Positions 24,985 to 33,948 of a stretch of DNA of 64,000 bases are shown here, piece by piece. Both the position numbers and the translations under genes were made by a program. Position 1 is the first letter of the stretch. Every line of letters begins with the position of its first letter. Source of the stretch: Flavobacterium commune (GTDB lineage Bacteria; Bacteroidota; Bacteroidia; Flavobacteriales; Flavobacteriaceae); the NCBI RefSeq assembly GCF_001857965.1, contig NZ_CP017774.1:3410001-3474000 (forward strand), read 5' to 3'. The notes beneath the pieces were generated by a model that saw only the letters and a program-made list of their open reading frames with translations, did no database searches and was not told where the DNA came from.

Positions 24985-27567
24985 ATGTACACGCTCCCTA
25001 AAATTGAACGTTTTAAACAAAATGTTCTTTCTAAATATAATATTTACAACAGCGTTTTCATTACTTTACCTTTTGATTCTATAGACAATACAGGTGCTTT
25101 ACTGCCTTTGTTCACAGAGGTTTGTGAAACAGGTTTTAGAAAAATGGAAACACCAAAGGAAATATTTGAGTTTTTCTCTAAAAAATATTTACATACTGAC
25201 GTAGAGGCCGATAAAATTGATTTAATGTTTCGTTTTATCCAGTATATCGAACGTCAAATTGTATTGTTTGATGCTATAGAAGACGCAGCTTTTCCTATTG
25301 TAAATAATATGGAGGGACGTGGTTCTTTGAGAGATATTAAAGAAAAAGCGGATGCCAGAGGAAAAAATGAAGAATTAGTTGAGTTTTTAGAAAATTTTAA
25401 TGTAAGACCTGTTTTAACGGCGCATCCTACACAGTTTTATCCAGGTGCTGTTTTAGGAATTATTAACGATTTGACTCAGGCAATTCGTGATAATAACTTA
25501 CTTCAAATCAAACAGCTTTTAGCGCAATTAGGAAAAACTCCGTTTATCAAAAATGAAAAACCAAATCCTTTTGACGAGGCAGTAAGTTTGATTTGGTATT
25601 TGGAAAATGTATTTTATAACACCGCTGGTGATATGATGCATTATCTGGAAACTAATATTTCTCCGGAGGGAATTAAAAATCCGATTATCCAACTTGGATT
25701 TTGGCCGGGAGGAGACAGAGATGGAAATCCATTTGTAACTACTGATATTACTCTAAAAGTTGCTGACCGTTTAAGAACTTCTATTTTAAAATGTTATTAT
25801 TTTGAAATGAGAGACTTAAAAAGAAAGTTAACTTTTCCTGGTGTAGATGTTTTAGTTGCTGAACTTGAAAATAAACTATATCGTTCTGTTTTTTATTCAA
25901 GAGGTGAAATCTACATTACCTTAGAAGAGTTTAAATCTCAATTAATTAAGATAAAAACCATTATTGTAGAGCAACATCAGTCTTTATATCTTGATGAATT
26001 AGAAGCTTTGCTTATCAAAATAAATCTGTTCGGATTCCATTTTGCTACTTTAGATATTCGTCAAAACAGCAAGATTCACGATGCTGTATTTAAAGATGTA
26101 TTCGATTTTTATTTAGAGAAAGGAGAAAATGTTTTTCCTAAAAATTATTACGAATTATCGGAAAATGAGAAGATTGAAGTTTTAGCAAATGCAAAAGGAG
26201 ATTTGAATCCTGAAGACTTTAAGAACGATATGACCAAATCGACTTTGGAGTCTATTCGTGCAATCCAACAAATTCAAACAGCTAATGGCGAGTTAGGAGC
26301 TAACCGTTACATTATCAGTAACAATGAAAATGCGGTAAATGTCTTAGAAGCATTTGCTTTGTTTAGATTAAATAATTGGGAATTCCCTTCAGTAGATATT
26401 GTGCCTTTATTTGAATCGGTTGATGATTTGCAAAATGCACATAATGTTATGGAGCAATTATATACAAATCCGGTTTATGCTGCGCATGTTGCAAGCAGAG
26501 GAATGAAGCAAACTATCATGCTTGGATTCTCTGACGGTACAAAAGACGGAGGTTATTTAATGGCTAACTGGAGTATCTATCAGGCTAAAGAGCAGCTTAC
26601 TGCTATGTCCAGAAAATATGGTGTAAAAGTGATATTTTTTGACGGACGTGGTGGACCACCAGCTCGTGGAGGAGGAAAAACACATAAATTCTATGCTTCT
26701 TTAGGACCAAATATCGAAAACAAAGAAATTCAGGTAACTGTTCAGGGACAGACCATTAGTTCTAATTTTGGAACTTTAGATTCTTGTCGTCATAACTTAG
26801 AAAATTTATTAAGTGCCGGAGTTACCAATCAGGTATTTAATAAAGATTTGAATAAATTATCTGATGAAGATAAAGAGGTAATGAACCAGTTATCGGAATT
26901 AGGATATAAAAAATATTTAAGCTTTAAGAATCACGATAAATTCATTCCGTACTTAGAGAAAATGAGTACGTTGAAATATTATGCCAAAACTAATATCGGA
27001 AGTCGTCCTTCAAAGAGAAGTAAGTCTGAAAAATTAGATTTTAAAGATTTAAGAGCAATTCCATTTGTGGGGTCCTGGAGTCAGTTGAAGCAAAATGTTC
27101 CTGGATTTTATGGAGTAGGAGCTGCTTTAAAACATTTTGAAGAAACAAATCAATGGGACAAAGTTCAGGCATTGTATGATAGTTCAATGTTCTTCAAAAC
27201 ATTGCTTGAAAACAGTATGATGTCATTGGCTAAATCATTTTTCCCATTAACGGCTTACATGAAAAATGATCCTGAATTTGGAGAATTCTGGCAAAATATC
27301 TACGATGAATTTTTGGAAACCAAAAGATTGTTGTTAAAAATTGCCGGTCATAAAGAGTTAATGGAGAATTATCCTGACGGAATAGCTTCAATCCAGGTGA
27401 GAGAGCGTATTGTATTACCTTTATTGACAATTCAACAATATGCTTTGTTGCGAATTAATGAATTGAATAAAGAAGCTAATCCGGATGATAAATTAATCAA
27501 AGTGTACGAAAAAATCGTAATGCGTTCTTTGTTTGGAAATACTAATGCTAGTAGAAATTCAGCTTAA
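24985..27567 (+). CDS. ppc: Phosphoenolpyruvate carboxylase
   Basis: 860 residues. Converts PEP and bicarbonate to oxaloacetate, replenishing the TCA cycle. Catalytic H147 lies in VLTAHPTQFYPG. WPGGDRDGNPFVT and the glycine-rich loop FFDGRGGPPARGGG with its Arg are intact, as is the C-terminal allosteric and active-site region. The C-terminus ends a few residues beyond the usual NTG (GNTNASRNSA). Cytoplasmic tetramer in the family. The DinB gene starts 10 nt later and is probably co-transcribed. Confidence 0.97.
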   Translation: MYTLPKIERFKQNVLSKYNIYNSVFITLPFDSIDNTGALLPLFTEVCETGFRKMETPKEIFEFFSKKYLHTDVEADKIDLMFRFIQYIERQIVLFDAIEDAAFPIVNNMEGRGSLRDIKEKADARGKNEELVEFLENFNVRPVLTAHPTQFYPGAVLGIINDLTQAIRDNNLLQIKQLLAQLGKTPFIKNEKPNPFDEAVSLIWYLENVFYNTAGDMMHYLETNISPEGIKNPIIQLGFWPGGDRDGNPFVTTDITLKVADRLRTSILKCYYFEMRDLKRKLTFPGVDVLVAELENKLYRSVFYSRGEIYITLEEFKSQLIKIKTIIVEQHQSLYLDELEALLIKINLFGFHFATLDIRQNSKIHDAVFKDVFDFYLEKGENVFPKNYYELSENEKIEVLANAKGDLNPEDFKNDMTKSTLESIRAIQQIQTANGELGANRYIISNNENAVNVLEAFALFRLNNWEFPSVDIVPLFESVDDLQNAHNVMEQLYTNPVYAAHVASRGMKQTIMLGFSDGTKDGGYLMANWSIYQAKEQLTAMSRKYGVKVIFFDGRGGPPARGGGKTHKFYASLGPNIENKEIQVTVQGQTISSNFGTLDSCRHNLENLLSAGVTNQVFNKDLNKLSDEDKEVMNQLSELGYKKYLSFKNHDKFIPYLEKMSTLKYYAKTNIGSRPSKRSKSEKLDFKDLRAIPFVGSWSQLKQNVPGFYGVGAALKHFEETNQWDKVQALYDSSMFFKTLLENSMMSLAKSFFPLTAYMKNDPEFGEFWQNIYDEFLETKRLLLKIAGHKELMENYPDGIASIQVRERIVLPLLTIQQYALLRINELNKEANPDDKLIKVYEKIVMRSLFGNTNASRNSA

Positions 27568-27576
27568 TATTCGATT

Positions 27577-28092
27577 ATGAAGCGCACTGATGTACCTGAA
27601 AACGAATATTCTGTATTCAATGCTACTTATATAAATGCAGCAGGTGATGGAGATTTATATGAAGACTTAGAAATAAGTCTTCATGATTTTATTCGTTTTG
27701 TTCAGGATATTTCAATGGATAAATTTGATTATCGTTATGCTTTAGGCAAATGGACAATCAAAGAAATTATCCAGCACATCATCGATACGGAACGTGTTTT
27801 TGCTTATCGGGCTTTGCGAATTTCGAGAAATGACAAAACACCATTACCGGGATTTGATGAAAATGCTTTTGCTTTAAATACAGATGCTAATAGCAGACAT
27901 TTACAAAGTTTATTAACTGAATTGTCCATTGTTCGTCAAAGTACTTTAGCGCTTTTTAAAAATTTTTCGGAAGAACAATTAAAAAGAATTGGAATTGCTT
28001 CCAATAATGAAATTTCAGTGCGTGCCATTGGTTTTATTATCATTGGGCATCAAAAACACCATCAAAAAGTATATAAGGAAAGATACCTGTAA
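27577..28092 (+). CDS. DinB-family four-helix-bundle protein
   Basis: 171 residues. The DinB fold is a four-helix bundle that binds a divalent metal through three histidines, visible here as H in IIQHIIDTER and the pair in IIGHQKHHQKV near the C-terminus. Related proteins act as bacillithiol- or mycothiol-dependent transferases, but many Bacteroidota members are uncharacterised. It begins 10 nt after ppc and ends 2 nt before a convergent gene. Confidence 0.88.
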   Translation: MKRTDVPENEYSVFNATYINAAGDGDLYEDLEISLHDFIRFVQDISMDKFDYRYALGKWTIKEIIQHIIDTERVFAYRALRISRNDKTPLPGFDENAFALNTDANSRHLQSLLTELSIVRQSTLALFKNFSEEQLKRIGIASNNEISVRAIGFIIIGHQKHHQKVYKERYL

Positions 28093-28093
28093 A

Positions 28094-28570
28094 TTATTCA
28101 AAACAAGTGGACCAAATTTTTAACTTGTTTTCAAAAGACATCGTGTTAGCGGGACTTGTAGAAGGCATTACATAATAAGTAATGCCTTTTATTTGCCTGA
28201 AATTCTTAATAAAATAACGGTGGCTTTCTTTTCCGTTGAAGATGATTTTCTTAATATTTGGATATTCTTTAAATAAACTTTCAAAATCATTTGGCTTGTG
28301 ATTTTTGATATGAATGTCCAGACTTCCTTTGCGTTCGCAATTTTCCAAGACATCCCAAATCCCGACTTTGTTAGTTTGTAATAGTTTTATCTTTTCTTCA
28401 AAAACCCCAGCAACGGGTAATTTGTCAAATATAGTGTAAATTATTTTCCAGAAATGATTGCGTGGATGTGCATAATATTCCTGTTTTTCTAGCGAAGCAA
28501 TTCCGGGCATGGTTCCCAGAATTAGAATTTCGGTTTCTGCGTTGACAAAAGGAGGAAAGGAATAAATCAT
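28094..28570 (-). CDS. DNA-deoxyinosine glycosylase-like, uracil-DNA glycosylase superfamily
   Basis: 158 residues, UDG fold: motif 1 ILILGTMPGIASLEKQEYYAHPRNHFW and motif 2 MPSTSPANTMSFENKLKIW. This pattern matches the family 6 hypoxanthine-DNA glycosylases rather than the Mug family proper, so I give no symbol. The expected reaction is excision of a deaminated base (hypoxanthine or uracil) from DNA. It lies 6 nt downstream of recQ on the same strand, forming a repair operon. Confidence 0.85.
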   Translation of the reverse strand: MIYSFPPFVNAETEILILGTMPGIASLEKQEYYAHPRNHFWKIIYTIFDKLPVAGVFEEKIKLLQTNKVGIWDVLENCERKGSLDIHIKNHKPNDFESLFKEYPNIKKIIFNGKESHRYFIKNFRQIKGITYYVMPSTSPANTMSFENKLKIWSTCFE

Positions 28571-28576
28571 GATTGT

Positions 28577-30706
28577 TTAATTGTTGTTTTCTTCTTTCTC
28601 GATAATTGCTAAAGCCAGTCTGATTTTTCCGTAGTCTATTTTTTCTTCGAAATAATCAAAATAAGGTTTTAAAGCAGTAGGGTTTTCTAATTTAATTCGG
28701 GCTGCATTTATTGATCTAACTTCTTCTTCTGAAACAAATTGGTGTAAATCAATTGAAGCTCCGTCTAAATACAGTTTTGCCAAATGTGACATAATGGTGC
28801 TAACACCTAATTTTCGCTTTGCAGCAATTTCTTCAGTAGAGAATCCTTCTTGGTACAAAGCTAAAGTTTCTTTGTAGGTGCTGGATTCTTTTTTAGATTT
28901 TACTTTTTTGTCTTTTTGAAAAGCGATAATGGTTTTAATAAAGGCATCACCATATTTTTCTAATTTGGCTTTTCCAACCCCGTCAATCGAAATCAGTTCT
29001 TCTTCACTCATTGGACGATTGATTTCCATTTGGCGTAAAGCAGCATCGCTAAAAATTACATAAGCGGGAACATCTTCTTCTTTGGCTAGTTCATAACGTA
29101 ATTTACGCAAACTTTCAAATAATGAGTTGGCTACTGTTTTTGCTTTAGTTTCCTTGGTTTCAGTTTCCTTGGTTTCAGTTTCACTGGTATTTGCTTTTTG
29201 TACGGTGTTGAGTTGTACTTTTTCTTTTTCGAATAGTACTTTCTTGGCTAAAGGTGTAAGTTTGATTTTATTTTGTTGGTGAAAAGCAATTTCGCAATAC
29301 CCCAAATTGATTAATTGAATTAGGTATTGGTTCCAGTCATGCCAGGAGGTTTCAATACCAACGCCGTAAGTTTTTAAATTTTGGTATTCTTTTTCGTAGA
29401 TATAGGCGTTTTTAGAGCCTCGTAAAAAATCAACTATTACTGGAAGTGGTTCTGATTCTTTAAGGCGGATGATAGCTGAAAAAGCTTTTTGGGCAATAAT
29501 AGTTCCGTCAAAAAAGGCAGGAGGGTTTTTGCAAATATCACAATTGCCACAATTCTTGGTTACGATTTCGCCAAAATAAGAAAGCAATATTTTTCTGCGA
29601 CAACTTAGTGCATCAGCATATTGTTTCATTCTTTCAAGCTTTGCCAATTGTATTTCGGCATTTTGTCCCTGCGAAGCAAATTTTTGCAACTGAATCAAAT
29701 CGCCATAGCTTTCGAACAAAATAGTTTCAGAAGCCAATCCGTCTCTACCTGCACGACCAATTTCCTGATAATAGCCTTCGATGTTTTTGGGTAAGTTGTA
29801 ATGAATTACCCAGCGCACATTGGATTTGTCAATTCCCATCCCGAATGCAATGGTGGCACAAACCACTTGACATTGGTCGTTGATGAATTCATCCTGGGTT
29901 TTAGAGCGAAGTTCGCTGTCTAAACCTGCGTGATAAGCTTTGGCTGGTATTCCGTTTTTTGAGAGTTTCTCAGCAAGTTCTTCGGTGGTTTTTCTGCTAA
30001 GGCAATAAATAATGCCCGAATCGTTAGGTTTTGATTCTATAAATTCGATGATTTGTTTGACTCTGTCTAAGGCAGGGCGCACTTCTAAACTAAGGTTTTT
30101 TCTATCAAAAGAGGAAATAAAAATTGATGGTTTTTTTAAGTTTAATTGATTGCTAATATCTTGACGTGTAGCTTTATCGGCGGTGGCAGTTAAAGCAAGA
30201 ATTGGGGTAGTAGGGAAACGGTTTTTAAGATAGCCTAAATTGGTATAAGCAGGTCTAAAGTCATGTCCCCATGACGAAATACAATGTGCTTCGTCAATAG
30301 CTATTAAGCTTATGGTAAGTACACTGAAAGCGTTGTCCAAATAGGACAAACTTTCGGGCGCAATGTAAACCAGTTTTACTTTATTGCTTTTCAGATTTTC
30401 AATATGTTGTTGCTGTTCGGTTTCTGTTTGAGTGCTGTTAATAAAGCAAGCTGTAATTCCATTGGCTTTTAAACTATCTACCTGATCTTTCATTAACGCA
30501 ATAAGTGGCGAAATCACGATGGTAATTCCGGGAAACAATAATGCAGGTAATTGAAAACAAATGGATTTTCCGCCACCTGTAGGCATGATGGCTAAGGTGT
30601 CGTTGCCTTGTAAAATAGTATTTATAATTTCTTCCTGATTGCTTCTGAATTTTTCAAATCCAAAATTTTCTTTAAGGGTAGTATGTAATATTTGAGAAGT
30701 AATCAT
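28577..30706 (-). CDS. recQ: ATP-dependent DNA helicase RecQ
   Basis: 709 residues. 3'-5' helicase for recombination and fork repair. Walker A MPTGGGKSICFQLPA, DEAH box IDEAHCISSWGHDFRP, the helicase motif VI QEIGRAGRDG, and the RQC zinc cysteines (CRRKILLSYFGEIVTKNCGNCDIC). An HRDC domain lies at ~530-600 (ELISIDGVGKAKLEKYG) and a C-terminal HTH_40-like module with EGFSTEEIAAKRKLGVSTIMSHL. Between RQC and HRDC is an expanded ETKETETKET linker encoded by 15-bp tandem repeats (about 29147-29184). The mug-like gene follows by 6 nt. Confidence 0.96.
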   Translation of the reverse strand: MITSQILHTTLKENFGFEKFRSNQEEIINTILQGNDTLAIMPTGGGKSICFQLPALLFPGITIVISPLIALMKDQVDSLKANGITACFINSTQTETEQQQHIENLKSNKVKLVYIAPESLSYLDNAFSVLTISLIAIDEAHCISSWGHDFRPAYTNLGYLKNRFPTTPILALTATADKATRQDISNQLNLKKPSIFISSFDRKNLSLEVRPALDRVKQIIEFIESKPNDSGIIYCLSRKTTEELAEKLSKNGIPAKAYHAGLDSELRSKTQDEFINDQCQVVCATIAFGMGIDKSNVRWVIHYNLPKNIEGYYQEIGRAGRDGLASETILFESYGDLIQLQKFASQGQNAEIQLAKLERMKQYADALSCRRKILLSYFGEIVTKNCGNCDICKNPPAFFDGTIIAQKAFSAIIRLKESEPLPVIVDFLRGSKNAYIYEKEYQNLKTYGVGIETSWHDWNQYLIQLINLGYCEIAFHQQNKIKLTPLAKKVLFEKEKVQLNTVQKANTSETETKETETKETKAKTVANSLFESLRKLRYELAKEEDVPAYVIFSDAALRQMEINRPMSEEELISIDGVGKAKLEKYGDAFIKTIIAFQKDKKVKSKKESSTYKETLALYQEGFSTEEIAAKRKLGVSTIMSHLAKLYLDGASIDLHQFVSEEEVRSINAARIKLENPTALKPYFDYFEEKIDYGKIRLALAIIEKEENNN

Positions 30707-30725
30707 TTTATGGAATGGTAAAATT

Positions 30726-30758
30726 AAAAAAGGAACTCTTTTTTTGAGTTCCTTTTTT
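30726..30758. terminator. Terminator downstream of the acidic-tail gene
   Basis: AAAAAAGGAACTC (30726-30738) pairs perfectly with GAGTTCCTTTTTT (30746-30758) around a seven-T loop. On the minus strand it is followed by T-rich sequence. It ends the speA-DHS-acidic-gene transcript before recQ. Confidence 0.85.
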
Positions 30759-30772
30759 GTATGTTTTAAGAA

Positions 30773-31174
30773 TTAATCTTCATCATCTTCGTCATCGTCA
30801 TCGTCCGCAATGTTTTTGTCGTCAGCATCTTCATCGTCGTCGTCTAATTCTGGTTTGTCAACATTGTCATCTTCGTCATCATCATCGCTAATATCATCAT
30901 CCAAATCTAAACCTTTCATTGGTGCAATTGGCTCGATATCATCGTCTATATCATCGTCTTCGTCAAAATTTTCGATTCTGTCAGCAAGTTTAGTACTTAC
31001 TTTTACTAAATAGATAGTGTCTTCAGTGCGAACTTCTACAGCTTCTATTAATTCGTTTTTAGCATTTTTGAAACGAATAATATCTTCGTCGTCATATCCA
31101 TCAGGAAATTTCTCAACTAATAAGTTTAAAATTTCGTTTGTCAGCTTAGCGTACTCAACAATAATTCTTCTCAT
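30773..31174 (-). CDS. Small protein with a highly acidic C-terminal tail
   Basis: 133 residues. The first ~70 form a folded-looking segment (MRRIIVEYAKLTNEILNLLVEKFPDGYDDEDIIRF and VRTEDTIYLVKVS). From residue ~70 onward the protein is almost entirely Asp and Glu. This arrangement is recurrent in Flavobacteriia, where it is sometimes mis-annotated as DNA primase; the function is unknown. Possible roles are binding basic proteins or metal, or DNA mimicry. It lies 10 nt after the deoxyhypusine-synthase-like gene. The antisense Ser-rich frame at 30810-31013 is an artefact of the Asp repeats. Confidence 0.75.
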   Translation of the reverse strand: MRRIIVEYAKLTNEILNLLVEKFPDGYDDEDIIRFKNAKNELIEAVEVRTEDTIYLVKVSTKLADRIENFDEDDDIDDDIEPIAPMKGLDLDDDISDDDDEDDNVDKPELDDDDEDADDKNIADDDDDEDDED

Positions 31175-31184
31175 AAAAATGGTA

Positions 31185-32156
31185 TTATAAATCTAATAAA
31201 TAAGCAAAAATTAATGGTGCTACAATGGTAGCATCTGATTCAATGATAAACTTAGGAGTTGTAATATCTAATTTTCCCCAAGTAATTTTTTCGTTCGGAA
31301 CTGCTCCGGAGTACGAACCATAACTGGTTGTAGAATCTGAGATTTGGCAGAAATAACTCCAGAACGGAATGTTGTGCATTTCCATGTCTTGATACAACAT
31401 TGGAACTACACAAATAGGGAAGTCTCCTGCGATACCTCCACCTATTTGGAAAAATCCAATACCATTTTCACTATTTTTTGGATACCAATCAGCTAAGAAA
31501 GTCATGTATTCAATACCTGATTTCATAGTTGATGCTTTTAGTTCTCCTTTAATTACATAAGAAGCAAAGATATTCCCCATAGTACTGTCTTCCCATCCAG
31601 GAACAATAATAGGTAAATTTTTCTCAGCAGCAGCATACATCCAGCTGTCTTTTAAGTCAATTTCATAATATTCTTCTAAGACACCTGAAAGTAGCATTTT
31701 ATACATAAATTCATGTGGAAAATAACGCTCTCCTTTATCGTCAGCATCTTTCCAGATTTTGTAGATGTGTTTTTGCAATCTACGGAAAGCTTCGTGCTCA
31801 GGAATACAAGTGTCAGTTACACGGTTTAATCCTCTTTCTAATAAAGCCCATTCGTCTTCAGGAGTTAAATCACGGTAGTTAGGCACTCTTTCGTAGTGAG
31901 AGTGAGCTACTAAGTTCATGATGTCTTCTTCAAGGTTAGCTCCTGTACAAGAGATAATCTGAACTTTGTCCTGACGGATAATTTCGGCGAAGATTTTTCC
32001 AATTTCTGCTGTACTCATTGCACCAGCCATACTTACCATCATTTTAGCACCATTGGCTAATTGTTGTTCGTAAGCTTTTGCGGCATCGACTAAAGAAGCA
32101 GAATTGAAATGTAAATAATGCTTTTCAATAAACTGACTGATCGGTCCTTTACTCAT
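31185..32156 (-). CDS. Deoxyhypusine synthase family protein
   Basis: 323 residues matching the NAD-dependent deoxyhypusine synthase fold. The active-site lysine is kept at K295 in EKITWGKLD, and NAD-binding blocks VSMAGAMSTAEIG, IISCTGANLEEDIM, GFFQIGGGIAGDFPICV and the DSTTSYGSYSGA loop are present. In eukaryotes and archaea the enzyme transfers the aminobutyl group of spermidine to eIF5A, a protein bacteria lack. Bacterial homologues are thought to act on free polyamines, forming homospermidine or related products. The arginine decarboxylase gene 106 nt upstream supports a polyamine role here. Confidence 0.88.
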   Translation of the reverse strand: MSKGPISQFIEKHYLHFNSASLVDAAKAYEQQLANGAKMMVSMAGAMSTAEIGKIFAEIIRQDKVQIISCTGANLEEDIMNLVAHSHYERVPNYRDLTPEDEWALLERGLNRVTDTCIPEHEAFRRLQKHIYKIWKDADDKGERYFPHEFMYKMLLSGVLEEYYEIDLKDSWMYAAAEKNLPIIVPGWEDSTMGNIFASYVIKGELKASTMKSGIEYMTFLADWYPKNSENGIGFFQIGGGIAGDFPICVVPMLYQDMEMHNIPFWSYFCQISDSTTSYGSYSGAVPNEKITWGKLDITTPKFIIESDATIVAPLIFAYLLDL

Positions 32157-32262
32157 TTTAAGGGGTTTAAATATTTTGTAAATTTATGTGTATTTGAATC
32201 TATATCGGCTCAAATATAATGAAATTATAAATCTACTAATTGTGTGTTTTGTTAATTATTTT

Positions 32263-33657
32263 TTATTTGTAACCTAATATTTTCAATACATCTTCAGAGG
32301 TTTGTTGTTCTGAAAATACTTCTGTAGCTAAAATACCATTTTCATCTCTGTCTATTAAGATATGCTTAGGTTGTGGTATTAAACAGTGGTGCAATCCGCC
32401 GTATCCACCAATGGTTTCCTGATAAGCTCCTGTATTGAAAAATCCAATGTAAAGTGGTTTTTCTTTGTTGTATTTTGGTAAATAAATGGCGTTCATGTTT
32501 TGTTCCGAGTTGTAATAGTCATCACTATCACAAGTTAAACCTCCTAATAATACTCTTTCGTAAGTATCGTTCCAACGATTCACGGCTAACATGATAAAAC
32601 GCTTGTTTATGGCCCAGGTATCAGGTAATGTAGTGATGAATGAAGAGTCAATCATATTCCATTTTTCCCTGTCGTTTTGTTGTTTTTGATAAAGAACCTG
32701 GTAAATTGCTCCGCCACTTTCACCTACTGTAAATGAACCAAATTCGGTAAAGATATGAGGAACATCGACCTCAGCTTCATCACAGGCAATTTTGATCTGA
32801 TTGATGATTTCGTCAATCATGTATTGGTAATCGTATTCAAATGCTAAAGAGTTTTTTATTGGAAAACCTCCTCCGATATTTAAACCGTCCAAAGTAGGGC
32901 ATTCTCTTTTAAGAGCGATGTAAACTTTGATACATTTTACCAATTCGTTCCAGTAATAAGCGGTATCGTTGATTCCGGTATTGATAAAAAAGTGAAGCAT
33001 TTTCAGCTCTAATTTATCGTTTTCCTGAATTTGTTTTTTGTAAAAAGAGACAATGTTTTTGTATCCAATTCCTAATCTTGACGTATAGAATTCAAATTTA
33101 GGTTCTTCCTCAGCAGCAATACGAATTCCAATTTTGAATTTCCCTTTGATTTCCGACTGAAGTAAATCTAATTCTTCATAGTTGTCAATAATTGGAATCG
33201 TGTTTTTATGTCCGTTATTGATTAATCGGGCAATATTGCTAATATATTGGTCTCTTTTGAATCCATTACAAAGGATATAAGTGCTTTTGTTGATTTTACC
33301 GTTTTCTAAAAGATTCTCAACAATATTGATGTCAAATGCTGATGAAGTTTCAACATGAATATTGTTTTTGAAAGCTTCATTCATAACAAATTCAAAATGA
33401 GAACTTTTTGTACAATAACAATAATAGTATTTTCCCTCATATTTGTTTTTTTCCATCGCTCTACGAAACCAACTTTTGGCTTTGTTGATATTGTTGGAAA
33501 TCTGAGGTAAATAAGTAAATTTTAATGGGGTACCATACTTTTCAACCAATTTCATCAAATCGATGTTGTGAAACTGAAGATTGTCTTTGTTAAGTTTGAA
33601 TTCTTCCTGTGGGAAATAGTAGGTTTGATTGATTAGATCAGAATATTTTGTATTCAT
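32263..33657 (-). CDS. speA: Arginine decarboxylase (alanine-racemase-fold PLP enzyme)
   Basis: 464 residues, a short form compared with ~630-residue E. coli SpeA. Fold type III Orn/Lys/Arg/DAP decarboxylase: PLP lysine K84 in YYCYCTKSSHFEF, the glycine loop LNIGGGFPIKN, the C-terminal Cys/Asp substrate site (GLTCDSDDYY) and GFFNTGAYQETIGGYGG. Expected reaction: arginine to agmatine, feeding polyamine synthesis; cytoplasmic. Substrate preference for arginine over diaminopimelate or ornithine is inferred from similarity and from the DHS-like neighbour. It is preceded by a ~230-nt leader with a good promoter. Confidence 0.88.
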   Translation of the reverse strand: MNTKYSDLINQTYYFPQEEFKLNKDNLQFHNIDLMKLVEKYGTPLKFTYLPQISNNINKAKSWFRRAMEKNKYEGKYYYCYCTKSSHFEFVMNEAFKNNIHVETSSAFDINIVENLLENGKINKSTYILCNGFKRDQYISNIARLINNGHKNTIPIIDNYEELDLLQSEIKGKFKIGIRIAAEEEPKFEFYTSRLGIGYKNIVSFYKKQIQENDKLELKMLHFFINTGINDTAYYWNELVKCIKVYIALKRECPTLDGLNIGGGFPIKNSLAFEYDYQYMIDEIINQIKIACDEAEVDVPHIFTEFGSFTVGESGGAIYQVLYQKQQNDREKWNMIDSSFITTLPDTWAINKRFIMLAVNRWNDTYERVLLGGLTCDSDDYYNSEQNMNAIYLPKYNKEKPLYIGFFNTGAYQETIGGYGGLHHCLIPQPKHILIDRDENGILATEVFSEQQTSEDVLKILGYK

Positions 33658-33711
33658 TGCTTTTAGAGTTTTTGTGATGTTACAGATTAATGTTTAAAAT
33701 TAAACTGTAAT

Positions 33712-33888
33712 TCAAACTCTAATATTAGCATATACAATTTGTAATTTTTCGTTTCCTGATTTTAAATATTGAAAAACATCAAAACTAAAAGGACTCACTA
33801 AATTAAAACGTTTCAATATTCCTAATAAAGAACTATTGTTAACGCTCTGATTTGAGTTGTAATTTCTTTGTTTTTGATCTTTTTTCAT
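33712..33888 (-). CDS. Possible 58-codon small ORF in the speA leader
   Basis: An ATG at 33888 opens a 58-residue frame ending with TGA at 33712, 55 nt before the speA start. It has hydrophilic, Asn/Gln/Ser-rich first residues, then LLGILKRFNLVSPFSFDVFQYL. The promoter -7 box is only 5 nt upstream of the ATG, so the transcript would be nearly leaderless at this codon. It could be a translated upstream ORF regulating speA, or non-coding leader. No homologous family recognised. Confidence 0.35.
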   Translation of the reverse strand: MKKDQKQRNYNSNQSVNNSSLLGILKRFNLVSPFSFDVFQYLKSGNEKLQIVYANIRV

Positions 33889-33893
33889 TGCGG

Positions 33894-33925
33894 CAAATGT
33901 AAAAAATAAAATATAAGTGATGCAA
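33894..33925 (-). promoter_or_regulatory. Promoter of speA
   Basis: On the minus strand, TTG (33923-33925) is followed after 21 nt by TACATTTG (33894-33901), an excellent match to the flavobacterial TTG-N17-23-TAnnTTTG consensus. It implies a 5' leader of about 230 nt before the speA ATG at 33657. Confidence 0.7.
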
Positions 33926-33948
33926 TCCTTTTTTATAAAAAAAAATAG

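Noticed and set aside
30810..31013. Ser-rich antisense frame
   Set aside because: Mirror of the Asp/Glu codons in the acidic-tail gene.
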